Origin: Sphaerulina vaccinii
Lineage: Eukaryota; Ascomycota; Dothideomycetes; Mycosphaerellales; Mycosphaerellaceae
Length of the DNA stretch: 64,000 nucleotides
Direction of reading: 5' to 3'
Assembly: GCA_022570795.1 (NCBI GenBank)
Contig: JAKUDP010000001.1
Span: forward strand, 3,472,001-3,536,000
In this document: one piece after another, positions 10,836 to 22,157 of the stretch
Numbering within the stretch: the stretch's first letter is position 1
Layout: each line of letters starts with the position of its first letter
Notes under the pieces: model-generated
Database searches by the model: none
Seen by the model: only the letters and a program-made list of their open reading frames with translations
Told to the model about the DNA's origin: nothing
Made by a program: the position numbers and the translations under genes

Positions 10836-12466
10836 TCAGAGCTTCGCTGATTCTGTTGTCGAAGGACCCTTGAATGTGAATAGATTCCGCCCATCGTTCC
10901 CCGTGCTTACCCAGCCTCGTCTTCCAATAGGCTCTACCTGCCAACTGCTCAGTTCATCCAATGTCTGCGTATCGGCATGATTGGCCAAGAAACGATGACC
11001 ATCCAGGAGCCTGCCGACAATGTGTCCTTTCTCTGGTTTGCCATCTCGGCTGAATTCTACAGTATACGTCTAGACGTTGCCGTAGTCAGCACACCGGGTT
11101 GGAAAAGTAATATATAAGCACTCACCTCGACGATAGCTTCACCATTGGCCTTCTCCACAATGTGCGGCACCTGCACATCTGTCACGGACTTGGGAAGAGG
11201 ATCCTCATCTGGGTAAGGCAGCCCATCATGTCGAGGACTCCTGCTCATCAATAATGCGTGCTGATATGTCACCCAGCCACCATTGGCGAGGACAAGTCCA
11301 GTCTTGCCTTGACCTGCTCTCAATTGCCTGACCATTTCCGTGATGGCATGCATACTATAGTTATTACCCGCACCTCCGAAAGACGTCAACCCGCCTAAGA
11401 GTGTCAAGCTCTTCTCGCCACCTATGATCGGCAGATCTAGATGATGAGCTGCCAGCTTGGGTACAATAGGAAAGCACGAGTATATATCATAGAGATCGAT
11501 ATCTTCCTTCTCGACATTGGAAACATCGAGTGCAGCATCGAGAGATCGGGATATACAAGGACTCCACCAGTACTCTGGCCTCAGCCAGTAGTCGTGACTG
11601 TCCGATGTTCCAGCGCCGCCTAAAGGATAGATCCATTTCTCAGATGGAATTCCTAGCTCTCGAGCATGGTCTGCAGATGTCATTATACATGCCGCTGAGC
11701 AATTGACTGTGTTGAACGCATTCATAAGAAGAGGATAAGGATGGCAGATCATCCGATTCTTCTTTCCTATCGTTGCGATACTGGTCTCCGTTTCAGCAGG
11801 TGCTGGATACGACCAAGCGTTTTCATTTTGCTCTGCGACTTTGGCAAAGTCGGCATACAGTCGTGCAGATTCCATGTGATTGTCTTTGATCGTCTGACCA
11901 CGATGGGCTCGGAATGCGTTCTCATAGAAAGGATACAGCTGAATAGGATTGCCACAGGAGTGTTTGGCGCCATAGTTTTGCTGAAGTTCCCGAGTCGTGG
12001 GAGAGAAGACAGATTGCACGTCCTCCGAAGGTTGTGTCCAGTTTGGAGGCGGCAACTTCTTCGCAGCGGCACATGCTGTCAAAGACGCAAGTGCTTCGGC
12101 GCCTGTGACAATCGCTACCTTGTTCTCTCCCAGTGAAATGCGGCGTGCTGCCTCGTCGACGAGCTTCGCTGGTTGATTGCCGCCATGGTCGCTGTACTCA
12201 GCGTGCAAAGGCTTGAAAGCAAGTCTCTTGGATATAAGACTGGGATAGTCGGCAGGCCACGTCCAAGTCTTGACCACTGAGACGCTGTCGATGGAGTGTT
12301 GGAGGTCGGAAGTGGCAGCAGCTGCAAGTCCGGTGTCTTGTATGGCTTTCTCAATAGCTTGTATCATGAGTTGGAGTGGTTCGATCGCGTCCTCCACTTT
12401 TTTGCTACGATTGACCACATCTCCAATGCCGATAATGACCGGAGTCTTCCTCTGTGAACGTGACAT
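10836..12466 (-). CDS. Thiolase-like protein (acetyl-CoA acetyltransferase family)
   Basis: Exons 12466-11126 and 11069-10836 (56 bp intron, GTGAGT donor) give 524 residues. The start MSRSQRKTPVIIGIGDVVNR is preferred over an in-frame ATG 37 codons upstream because the thiolase fold begins right after it. Blocks DHGGNQPAKLVDEAARRI, VAIVTGAEALAS, NCSAACIMTSADHARELG, DLYDIYSCFPI and LTSFGGAGNNYSMHAI belong to a thiolase-like branch near SCP2-type thiolases. The second exon supplies the extra C-terminal domain of this branch (HIVGRLLDGHRFLANH). The usual nucleophile Cys (xCxSGxxA) is absent: DHGGNQPAK lies where it should be. Activity may therefore differ from classical thiolysis. Acyl-CoA metabolism, perhaps peroxisomal, is the likely area. 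Confidence 0.8.
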
Positions 12467-13164
12467 ATTTGAAATATTCTCGATTCCACTAACTTGAAGA
12501 TGTCGTGATTGTGGCAGTTGTTGGTGGTGATAGACGGACGGCAACGCGGGAAGTGTGGTCTGGGTAGGAGGTAGCACAAGCGGGCGTTTGCCTCGGCCAT
12601 GTCTTCAACGAGGTAGCGAGTCATGCACTATTTCTTGTCTACTGTCTCAATTTCCTCGATAAAGAAATCTGGACATGGGCAAGGAACAGTGGTGACATCC
12701 ATTATCACCTTGCATTGTTGAGGTTGTCGCTGAGAGTTGCCGGCTCGCACTGTCTCCACTTCCTGATGCTTGGTCTTTATCAGACAGCAGAGTCGCTCAC
12801 TGCAGGAAAGCAAGACTTATGCTCCTGGTCTGAGATAGCTTTGCGATTTTGTTCAGAGGCCACCCTATTGCCGTGGTCAGTATCGATCGCTGCACGAAGC
12901 CGACAACATCCAATGTTGTCAGCCGCTTCCCAAGACGCACGTCTTTGGGTCGAGTGTATATGTCGTTTCATTCGAGCGGCTTCTGATTCTATGACAGATG
13001 GCTGTATGGTCATTTCTACTTCGTCTAGCCCAATGTCGCTGCCATTCGTTGACAGAGTCATTGGCAATAGCTGATTGCAGATTACCGCATGCTCGAGCAC
13101 AAACGGGTTTGAAGCTCTAAGAAGCCCCACTCACATATACCCATGCCAATGGGCAGGTGTTGTC
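12467..13164. other. Intergenic with unrecognised open frames
   Basis: Between the thiolase-like gene and the SDR 3' end. Minus-strand open frames at 12628-12813 and 12780-13130 have a somewhat protein-like composition but no motif, and I cannot join them convincingly. They may be a small orphan gene or nothing. Confidence 0.3.
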
Positions 13165-14090
13165 TCAGGCATGAGCGAGCAACCAACCACCGTCTATGAC
13201 CAGGGTAGACCCTGTAACGTAGCCGTTCACTGCGAAGTTGAGTACCGCCTGAGCATAGTCGCGAGGGTGACCGGCTCGTCCGAACGGAATGCCCCATCCA
13301 TCTGGCTTTCTGAAGTGCTCCTTGGCCTGGGCGTCGTCACGCGCAATAGGCGTCCTGACAGCCTGTCAGTCAAGAAAGGGCACTGAAGGTGCCGTACTCA
13401 CATTTCGCTTGGGAAGTAGCCAGGAGCCAAAGTGTTTACGCGCACTTCAAGGCCAGGTCGCTTGAGGTCCACGGCGAGCTGCTCGGTCAGAGAAATGGTC
13501 GCGGCCTTGCTTGCGTTGTATGAGAACTGGCCGTTTTGTGATTCTTTGGTAATTCCGGAGATAGAGCTGATGTTCAGGATGTTTCCTGCTTCGCTATAGC
13601 CAAAGTCTCTCGTTGCAACGAGTAGGGGCAAGAAAGCTGCCGAAGTGAAGTAGTAAGAGGCGACATTGGTCTTGTAGATGTTGAGCCAATCGTCAAAGTT
13701 CTGGTTCTCGAACATGGTCTTGCTGATGTCTGCCACACTGCCTGAGGGAGCTCCGCTAGGGCCGTAGTTGACAGATGTCACGCCTGCGTTGTTGACCAGG
13801 AAATTGACGAACTTCTCGTTGCTCGAGATCTCCTTGACACCAGCTTCGATGCTCTGCTTATCAGTGCAGTCCATCTGTAGACCTATGATCGCGCCGCCAC
13901 TTTCTGAGTCGGTCATCTCAGCATCCTTGAGCTTTTCGATCCTTCTTCCAGTAACATAGACCTTGAAGCCATTTGCACAGAGTGCTCTGGCAGTAATAAG
14001 TCCGAGGCCTGTCCCTCCTCCAGTAACAACAGCCACTCGGCCTTTAGTGTTGAATAGGTACTGCGCCCTCAATTCATCGAAGTCTCCCAT
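13165..14090 (-). CDS. Short-chain dehydrogenase/reductase (SDR)
   Basis: Exons 14090-13402 and 13354-13165, joined over a 47 bp intron (GTGAGT donor, GCTGTCAG end), give 292 residues. All classical SDR marks are present: TGGGTGLG at residues 23-30 for the dinucleotide, NNAG at 100-103, Ser near 175, and YNASK with catalytic Tyr191 and Lys195. The second exon completes the fold with DYAQAVLNFAVNGYVTGSTL and VIDGGW. VTGRR after the second strand suggests NADP(H) preference. Fungal relatives reduce carbonyls in secondary or lipid metabolism. The substrate cannot be read from the sequence. Its 3' end faces the thiolase-like gene, and both are on the same strand. Confidence 0.88.
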
Positions 14091-14929
14091 TCTGTCTGTT
14101 GTGATGTTAAGATGTTGATAGTAAAGTAATGATGAGAGTGAAAGATTGTCAAGTGCTCATGCTTTCTGTTAGGATATACTTATACATATCTTCTTGTTGC
14201 GTTCCGGTTAAATTCTGCGAGCTCAACATGGTCGGCGTTCTGATTCGACGAGTACCCAGCACAGTTCCTCCGTGAGCTGTTCATGGCTCCGCTCCAGGGT
14301 GACTGTGCACCTCTCGGACCTGAGATGTTGACGTTGCAGTTCGAGCCGCTGTTCACGTGAAGATCCAAGCCCGCGGTGATGAGAAGGCTGTTGTTCTTGA
14401 GACAAGAAAGGACAACATCTGTGCCACAGGACGGAGCTCAAAGGCTTCATTTCCGTGTCCTTGGCATTTAAAAGATGTGCCCCATTCATCGTCTTCTCTT
14501 TTTTTGCGAACAACACATTGGCTAGATTGCAGAACTGACTGTGGGATCTCAGCATGGCAATGTCAAGATTGAAGAGCAGAAGCTGGAATTATGAGCAAGG
14601 CAAGCAATTGTGATGCGATCTGACAACTGTTCCCGAACACAAGCAAGATGAAGCTATTCAACAGACCACTTTCACGCTGAGCAGTGTCTCCTTGAGTCGC
14701 CAGCTTGACATTGAATTTATGGCCATCATGCTAATGCTGAGATCATTTCAATTGCGTGGCGCACAAGACAAGCTCGTTCCTGCGAGTTCCGGTTGTTCTT
14801 CAATATCCCACTCCTCTGCCAAACCTTCTCTCCACTTCACAGCTTTAGTGGCGTGGGACTCCTCATCCTGCATCGACTGGAGCAAGATCTGATGAAAGCA
14901 CGTAACCACAGGTCTTGCGGCGCAATATG
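14091..14929. promoter_or_regulatory. Divergent intergenic region
   Basis: This 839 bp region lies between the SDR start (leftward) and the F-box gene start (rightward). It should hold both promoters. Short frames inside it are unrecognised. Confidence 0.35.
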
Positions 14930-16222
14930 TCTCTGAGCACTGTCCCTGTGGAGCTGCTGGAACTCGTTTTGAAGCACTGCGAAGCACCTCAGATCTGTAA
15001 CCTCCGCCTCAGCTGCCGCCGGATCTCAGAGGTGGCTGACGAACACTTCCTCCAATCGACTACATTGTTCTTCGTGCGAGAAGACTTTGACACCATCGAG
15101 CGAATCGTTCAGCAGAACCCTCGCATTGCCAATAGCCTAGCACATGTCACGTTTCAGACCGACCATCTGCGGCCGCTGCACGAGTATGGATCATGGAAAC
15201 GCTTGAGAGATTTGTCACTGGTGACCTTTGAAGACAGCATTCGGGACACTCCCGAAGCAAAGCTACAACTATCCAACAAGCCCGTAGGATGGAGCTTCTC
15301 ACGGCGACCTGATCCGGCCTTTGATCACTACACGCGACAATGGCACGACCAAGAAAGCCTTCGCCAGGAGAAACGAGCGTACACTTGCTTCCAAAAGCTC
15401 TTCACAATATGCCCCAAGCTTGACAGTATTCTGATGGCTACGGGCCCAGACCACGGAAGACTCCAGGCTTGGAAAAGCGTAGAAGCCTTTCGACGTGGCA
15501 TCGTAGGCCCAAAAGGGGCAGACTATCACGGCTACGTGAATAGTAATCTGACCAAAGCTGTAACTCGTGCAGCCCGAGACTCTGGGAAAGGGCTCAAGTG
15601 TCTCGCAGTGGAGCCACTCAGCTTTATGTAGTTTACTACTGCAGGAGCATTCGACATAGCCTCTGCGCTTCACAACCTAGAGAGTCTCCGGCTCAACGTC
15701 TCAGAAGGAGAACGTCGAAGCCGGCAGTCACAGACTGATGATGAAAGGCTGAGAGACGATCGAGGAATTGCGAAGTTGCTAACACAAGCTCCAAATTTAC
15801 GTTGCTTGGACATTGCATCCAGTGGCTCTCGAATCATAGCTTCTTTGCAATCCTTTATCGACCAAGCCATGATATGGCCTCACCTCAGCGTTCTCGCGTT
15901 GACCAATCTTGAAATCACAGCGAAAAACTTCGTAGCACTGCTATCAAGACACAGAGAGACGCTGCAAAACTTGAGACTGTGCGATTTAGTCTTCACAGGC
16001 GATGTTGACCTTCGGACATGTCTTCTACCAATAGCTGGACAGTTGAGTAAGCTGAAGGTGGTGGACCTCAAAGGGCGCTTCGTAGCAGAACCTGCTCATA
16101 GAGGATTACAATTGTTGCAGTTCCGAGAAGGCAACAACGCTGCCGTGATGGAGAGGTATATCTTGGAAGGCGGACAGCTTCCAACACATCAGTTGGTGAT
16201 GCGGGGCTCGTTCGAGATGTGA
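14930..16222 (+). pseudogene. F-box/leucine-rich gene interrupted by one in-frame TAG
   Basis: From ATG 14930 (an in-frame ATG also at 14915) the frame begins MSLSTVPVELLELVLKHCE and continues APQICNLRLSCRRISEVADE. This is an F-box of the fungal LPxELLxxVL type, the Skp1-binding module of SCF ubiquitin ligases. The frame is stopped by TAG at 15629-15631. The same frame then stays open for 197 codons to 16222 with clear leucine-rich-repeat character (ALHNLESLRLNV, APNLRCLDIASSGSR, LSKLKVVDLKG). No frameshift is needed. A splice that removes the TAG would need an intron under 40 bp or one that breaks the frame, so I see none. Without the stop the protein would be about 430 residues. It is probably a recent nonsense allele. 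A base-call error or translational readthrough is possible. Confidence 0.6.
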
Positions 16223-16700
16223 TGCACTCATTCCAGGTGGGCGCGGGCGTGTGAACTTCCAGCGCCACTCATCTTGACGGCGTGAAACCAATATACAGAC
16301 GAAACAAAATGTGCCAAAGTCATGAACTCATTTCCAGGTATCGTACAAATGTACCTCACTATCCGAGATACTGAATCGTCGCTCGATGCTGATACCATTC
16401 GCTGCCGCTCGTAGCTCCGTCGTTTCTTCTCTTTGCACTCCGGTAACGCCTCGCTCTCCGTCATAGCATAGCATAGCATATCATTGCAGCAAGGCGGAAG
16501 TATGAGCACGCTGCCGCGCCGCGTCCTCCCGCTTTTCGAATATCCAGCTTGAAAGCACCACTTTTCATCACCCCCGCGTGTGGTATGAAAGCTTGCGTCG
16601 TCTCTGGTCATGCTCGAGATGTCTACCCCTCCAGACGCTTGATTGTTTTTCGCGATTGACCCAGCATTTATTGAAGGAGGGCCAATGGAGTGTCCGACCT
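16223..16700. other. Intergenic between convergent genes, short tandem repeat
   Basis: This 478 bp stretch lies between the 3' ends of the F-box gene and Taf14. Around 16461-16480 there is a small ATAGC tandem repeat of about three and a half units. Nothing else is recognised. Confidence 0.45.
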
Positions 16701-17744
16701 CTAAGCCAAGACACTCATGTCAACGCGCTTCTCGGCAAAGTCCCAGAGCATCTTGATAAGCGGATCGGGGAGAGTATAGAGATCCACGTGGAATTCTCCA
16801 TCTGTGAATGTGTCAGTATGCTGTGTTTAGATCCCATGTGACCTCTAAACTTACTCTCAACATCGTTCTTAGTGTACGTTTCCTCGCTCTTGTTGTCATG
16901 CACCATCTGCACGACCTGCAGCAGATCGTCCTCGGCTAGTTGCGGCAGTGCCTCGGCGAGCTTCTCCATGTCCACGTTGCGCTGCTGCTTCTGTCTCTTC
17001 TTCTCTGGCTTCGCTGCACTAGAAGCGCCGTTCGTTGTTCCAGCATCGCCCACTGACCCAGACTGGCGCAGAGCCTCCAGGAGCTCGCCCTTGGGGTTTC
17101 TAAACGTCACTGAGTGCGTGCTCTCGTAGCGCTCTTGCTGGAAGTTCAGGTCGTGCTGCAATAGCTGATCTCCGCCCTTAGGTGAGCCGATCGGTATGAG
17201 CGTGATGGACATGTCGAATTCTCCCCAGCCTTTCTCCGTAATAGCGAACGGCGGATTCTTGAACGCTACGCGCGGTCAGCAATTGTCCCACATTTGCATT
17301 GCTCTTCTATTGAGACCTAACATACTCTGTTTCATTCTCTTGCCGAAGGACTCGTGGAGCATGTAGACAGCCTTCTCGAAGCAGTTCGCCGTCATATCTT
17401 CGCCATCAGGACCGACGAGGTAGATGCTAATTTCCCATCTTCGCATTGGGAAACCCTCGACCTCTGGCGGATCATCGCTAGTGGTAGCCGTTAGTCGGAT
17501 GTGTCAGGCGAGTGAGGTGGTTTCGAGACGACTTACGTGACTCGCTGAGTGGTCACGAGCTTGACGGTGCGTTTGACCTGGTCGCCGTCAGTACGAGCCT
17601 TGCGCTTGAGCGACATGTTGGTGGTGGTGAGCAGTATGGGCGACTCGAGAAATGATGAAAATAGTTGTGCTGGAGTGATGCGTGAAGGTGGAGCTGAGGA
17701 AGGTGAGTGTGTTCAATAAGTGCAGTAAGACTCACATCTGGCAT
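16701..17744 (-). CDS. taf14: YEATS-domain protein Taf14 (TFIID/TFIIF/SWI-SNF subunit)
   Basis: Five exons, 17744-17736, 17577-17537, 17477-17326, 17265-16855 and 16801-16701, give 237 residues with exact phase at each junction. The N-terminus reads MPD then VKRTVKLVTTQRVT. The YEATS core follows with GFPMRRWEISIYLVGPDGED, FGKRMKQTFKNPPFAITEKG and WGEFDMSITLIPIG. After a Lys-rich linker (KKRQKQQRNVD), an extra-terminal domain ends the protein (FHVDLYTLPDPLIKMLWDFA). In yeast Taf14 reads acylated histone H3 and is shared by TFIID, TFIIF, INO80, SWI/SNF and NuA3. Here the order and length match. Intron 1 (158 bp) holds an in-frame ATG at 17616 that would give an alternative N-terminus, MSLKRKARTDGDQ, if transcription starts inside it. 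Confidence 0.9.
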
Positions 17745-18528
17745 TGTCGCGGTGGTGAAGTGAAGTTAAGTATATGAGGATGAGGTTGCTGCTGGCTGTT
17801 GCGCGGGTAGTGGCAGGCGCAAGTGCGCTCGAGCCTTTGTTTTCTAAGAAAAGCGATGTATGCTGCAGCAAACTAAGATCGCCAATGTCTCGGCTACGTG
17901 ATGGCCAACGGGGAAGGTGTGGTGAAGGTGTGGTTGTTGTATGTGAGCGGAAGATGTCTGAGAGACGCGTGAAGTTGAGGTGGAGTTGTGGATGTGGGCC
18001 GGGAAAGCCAGTGTGGAGCAGGGCAGCCAGCAACGATTCAAAACGCTATAGAACGATCACTACCCTACAACGGTTCGCACTCACTTGATTATTGGTATAC
18101 ATGTGATGACAATGACGGTGGAGAGCTGTGAGGGTGAATGGTAGTTGTGGTGTTTTGGTGCATGTGATTCTATCTAAACTTCTGTCTGTCTAGAACAGTG
18201 CTTCGTGACGGCTTCGAGCTCGCTCTGGGAGCACAAATCGCATATACAATGCCGTGCTAGAATTCTGTGCAGTGGATGATGAGGGTGTCGATCAGTCGGT
18301 GATCGAGAGTACGGAACGCCCAGAGTGATGCTATGATGTTGGGGACAGCTCCCATTCATGGCTGGAAGAACGACGCAAGTGCTGTCATGGCTTTGACAGC
18401 TTTGGCACCTCAGCTCGCGCCTCAGCCAAAGTCAGATGACCGATCATGGGCTGGGTACGACCAGACGCAGGAGCTGCTGCTGCACTGGGTTCGGATGGTT
18501 CTGACGAGACCGGCTTCAAGGGGGCATT
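17745..18528. other. Intergenic upstream of Taf14
   Basis: This 784 bp stretch lies between the Taf14 start and the 3' end of the Ran-binding-protein gene. It should hold the Taf14 promoter. Open frames on both strands are unrecognised. Confidence 0.4.
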
Positions 18529-19340
18529 CTACTCCTCGCTCTTGCCGAAGATCGCCTCGTTGTCAGCCTGGGCTTTGATGAAGGCGTCTTTGAAGAGGTT
18601 GGCGTCTGTGATGTATCAGTTAGCAATGTCCCATTGAGCAACAAGGTGGGGAGAACGTACTCTCCGAGTTCCCAAAGCGAATGGCTAGGGTAGATGCCTC
18701 TGGCTCGCCCTCAGACACATCAGCGGCGGCGTTCCACACCCAGCTGCGGTCGCTGCCAACGTTTGGAGACAGCTTCATGTCCGGAACAACTGTGTCCATG
18801 TTAGCTCCAGCCAATACTCCTTCGTACTCGAACGCTGCACATACTGTAGTGGTTGGCGCAGACCTTGAGGGTCTTGTCACGTCTCATGACCAGGCGAGTC
18901 TTGCCATTCTCCTTGTGCTTGAGCAGTCTCACATCGCCAGTTCCTCGCTCCTTCCACTCGCGGCTCTCGCGGTCAAACTTGAAGAGCTTCGCACGCATCT
19001 TAAAGGTCTGCTCCTCAGCCTCTTCATTCGTCTTGGTCTCGACCTTCTCTGTGAGGTGGACGACAGGCTCGAAGTGTGCATCTGCCTCCTCCTCGTCGGC
19101 CTTGTCATCATCGTCGTCCTTCTCTGCAGCTTCCTTGTCCTTCTGCGCCTTGGAGCTACCTGACCGGTCGTTCTCTGCGTCCGCATCGTCCTGCTTGGCC
19201 TCCTTCTTTGGTCCGCCACCAAACATGCTGAAGACGTTCTCCTTGGCCGCTGTTGCTGCCTCGGAGGCCTTCTCGGTGACGGTCTTGTCCTCCGCCTTCG
19301 TCTCGGTGGTGGTATCCACCTTCTTGTCCTCTTCCGCCAT
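18529..19340 (-). CDS. yrb1: Ran-binding protein 1 (Yrb1-type)
   Basis: Exons 19340-18845, 18789-18661 and 18605-18529 (both introns 55 bp) give 233 residues. The first 100 residues are acidic and low in complexity, with a short patch FSMFGGGPKKEAK. The Ran-binding domain then runs HFEPVVHLTEKVETKT, MRAKLFKFDRESREWKERGT, GDVRLLKHKENGKTRLVMRR and LKVCANHYIVPDMKLSPN. It ends VGSDRSWVWNAAADVSEGEP and IRFGNSENANLFKDAFIKAQ. This cytosolic protein binds RanGTP and, with RanGAP, promotes GTP hydrolysis when export complexes dissociate. It is essential in yeast. All expected motifs are present, and the acidic tail FGKSEE closes it. Confidence 0.93.
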
Positions 19341-20014
19341 CTTTTCTGCTTGTGTGACGGTAATGTGGTGTGATGAATGTGTGTTGTGTTGTGCTCGAAG
19401 TGTTCTGGCGGGGCTGTCGATGAAATGTCGCAAGGATGTTGTTTCTGTTTGAAGCAGCGATGGATTTTGTGCCCGAGCTCTCTTAGCGCCATCCCCCTGT
19501 AACGCCCCTCGCTCCTTCCACAACACGTCGAATATTTCTCTCGTACAGCAAGCAAGCAACAACACCACTCGCCCACCAACCTGACAATCTTCACAGAAAG
19601 CACTCTGGCATACCTATTCTTGCCCGACGAGTGACCCACACTCAGCTCACGTCTTGCATGCATCAAAAAAGCTAGCGGGGTATCTTCGAGAGTTCACTTG
19701 GAGACGACAACGACCGTCTTCGATAGAGCTGCTTGGAGGCGGACACTGCGCCTGCCACTCTTTCAGTTTCATCCTTGACGATCCGAAGTCGTGGCCCATA
19801 GCCGCAGGCCATTCGGTATTTCCGTCTAGCCGTTTCGACACCCTTTCGACGACCGAGCAGGTGCAGTTCCACAGCGATGCCAGTATGACGAGAGCCTACA
19901 TCAAGTAAGCTGACAGACCTCATATCAGACTTCGATTTGCGCATATATATCATCTAAAGACGGTAACTCGACCACATCCACCGCTGTCGTTAAGTTTCGA
20001 GCATATCTTCAGTC
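19341..20014. promoter_or_regulatory. Upstream region of the Ran-binding-protein gene
   Basis: This 674 bp stretch lies between the yrb1-type start and the hydrolase relic. It should contain the yrb1-type promoter. A minus-strand frame reading back from that gene to about 19568 is likely 5' untranslated sequence. Confidence 0.35.
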
Positions 20015-20414
20015 ATGTCAACAATCCCACGAACAGGCACTCGCACCGCTCTGTCTCCTGAGATCCAGAAGTTCCTGGCAGGCGATTCTGCTCTGTATCC
20101 TGATGGCGAACAAGACTTCCACAGAGAACGTGCTCACCACCTCGAAGTCTTCGGCTTGCATAACATACCAGACACCCAATCTCAGAAGTGGAATCAAACG
20201 CAATCAGAGGTCCTCATGGCATGATTTCTATTGCAGTCTTGTATCCTAGAGAAGCTCCAAGATCCGGTCAAGGCAACGCTGCACTGATCTACTCCCATGG
20301 TGTCAGGTATACGAATACGCCCACAGGCTGCACAGACGGGAGGCGACGATGTGTAGTGGCGACGTTGGACGATATGACCCATGGATGGCTGTAAATGACA
20401 GCCTAGTCGATCGG
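20015..20414 (+). pseudogene. Relic of an alpha/beta-hydrolase (fold-3 type)
   Basis: From ATG 20015 the frame reads like the start of fungal alpha/beta-hydrolase-fold-3 enzymes (PRTGTRTALSPEIQKFLAGD, ending SQKWNQ). It runs into a stop at 20222. The next segment of the same domain continues in the +1-shifted frame from about 20188: RGPHGMISIAVLYPREAP and AALIYSHG, the region before the oxyanion hole. About 50 bases later the sequence jumps to DDMTHGWL, which resembles the extreme C-terminus of the family (THGWLND). The whole catalytic middle, including the GDSAGG nucleophile and the Asp, is missing. I read this as a gene that lost its centre by deletion and then gained small frameshifts. Confidence 0.55.
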
Positions 20415-20571
20415 TGCAACGAGCTGCGTCAGAGACAGTGCGTATGATTTACGTGAAATGGCGCAGAAGAAGTATGTGTGAACTGCATTAGAATATCTAC
20501 TATGCTGTACAACATCGAAAGGTACCTCGTGCCAAAGACGCCATATACATAGCCTGTCGTCACCAGAAATG

Positions 20572-22157
20572 CTAATACGGCCCGCCGACCTTCGCTCCAG
20601 GATATGTACTCGACATGTGATTGAAGTATATGGGAATTCCGCCTCTCGCCAGGCCCTCAGCCTGGACACAGCCCAGGTCTCCAATAATACTGAAAAGCGA
20701 TGCATAGAGATTGTTGGTGAAGCTCGGCGAAACAGCCTTGAGTATTTCCATCATGAAGCAGAAGAAATTGTTACCTTCCAAAAGGCCTGGTAAATTCTGC
20801 AGTCCTGATACAGGATCCTCGAGATTGAGGGGCGTGAATGTGTTGGGAGCACCAAGATTGCCACCAATGCTGCCCAAGGCGGGACACCAGCCAATCCATC
20901 GTACTAGCTCCTCTATGTGACCCAACAGGTCGAAAGGTACAGGTCTGCGGTACCAATTGTTGGGAATCCTCTCGTAGCCGAAATTGTACGTGAATGGCCC
21001 TGTCACAGGATCGTTTCTGTTACCATACATGGAGTACACGATTTCGTGGGTGAGGTATCCGTCGATACTGCCGTCCGAATGGTTGCCCCACAGGGTAAGA
21101 GCCATTTGGGCAAAGTTGCGGAAGTACCCAGTTGCTAAACCGTAGTAGAAGTTGGGATTCCACTGTTCGCACTGATGCCATCGTAGACATGATGCTGCTG
21201 CGATCGCTTCGTGCGTGAAAAGACCACCTTCGGGCACAGAGTTATAGAACTGCATGAACAGGGCGGGATTCATTGTCCAGGCATCACCAGTGTCGTAGAT
21301 ATCATTCCGTGTCATTGAACAGTCGACTTCGATGAGGTTGTGAGTGTAATCAAGGCCTTGCGGTTCTCCTGCCCATGTTCGTCAGCACTTCTCGACTTGG
21401 CATGCATCGTTTATCGTTTAGACGTACCGAAAAGTCCTAGCAGACCACCAAGAGGGGGGCTAACCCGCTTGTCTGGCCCACCAATGGACAAGGTCCAAGT
21501 CACTGGATCACCGCCAGACAGTGTCGCCGCAAGAACCGTCAACAAGGCGATATCGAAGCCAAGATTGAATGTATTCATCGCTCCGCGCAACAGCTCGAAC
21601 GTCCCCACTATGCCAGTGCGGGAGATGATGCCGTGGTTTGCCATCATATTGACGGCCGGACACGGTGATCTCTGGTCATCTGCAGTCCGTCAGTCTGAGA
21701 ACAAGTCAGGCTTCATCAAGCCACTTGAACAGTGTCTCCTACACGGTCCTGGTGGTGCCCACGGATATTGATAGTATGTGTCGAGAGGGAAGGTTCCTGT
21801 AGGCCCTTCTAAGCTGCCCAGTCCAAGATCACCAAGACCGCCGTGAGGTAAACCTAAGGATCTGAGTTAGTGCTCATTCTGCACATCTCAAAGGACGCAC
21901 TGTGGACTCGTTGACCTACCAGGAGTCAAGGCACCTAATGCACCTGTGAGTAATTCCAGTTGTCGCTTGTACAGGTCGTGCTCCTCCGCGCCGGGCTTTC
22001 TCTTCTCCAGTGGAGCAGCATAACTGTGCGCGTGCGAATGTCCATTTTCTAACACATGTCCCAGAAGCTCCGGAAATGCTCGTGCGGGCGATATTACAGA
22101 TAGAAGGAAGGCGCTCGACACAATCAAACTTGAACGAGTGGCTGGCGTCAACAACAT
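20572..22157 (-). CDS. Secreted chloroperoxidase-type haem-thiolate peroxidase
   Basis: Exons 22157-21920, 21853-21743, 21679-21428 and 21368-20572 give 465 residues (introns 66, 63 and 58 bp). A signal peptide (MLLTPATRSSLIVSSAFLLS, then VISPARA) is followed by a His-rich pro-segment with Lys-Arg pairs (LEKRK, LYKRQ). The haem-ligand signature is intact: QRSPCPAVNMMANHGII, with Cys123 as the proximal thiolate. Later blocks fit the family: LGGLLGLFGEPQGLDYTHNL, VDCSMTRNDIYDTGDAW and PEGGLFTHEAIAAASCLR. Fungal enzymes of this group are extracellular peroxidases, haloperoxidases or peroxygenases. Which reaction is carried out cannot be read from motifs alone. The second donor was chosen as GTAGGA because the adjacent GTGTAG breaks the frame. 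An in-frame ATG lies 17 codons upstream. Confidence 0.86.

Noticed and set aside
16461..16480. Short ATAGC tandem repeat as a possible CRISPR or satellite
   Set aside because: Too few and too short units, no spacers, and a eukaryotic context.
18801..19568. Longer 255-codon version of the Ran-binding protein
   Set aside because: The upstream extension has no similarity to the family. MAEEDKK at 19340 is the natural start.
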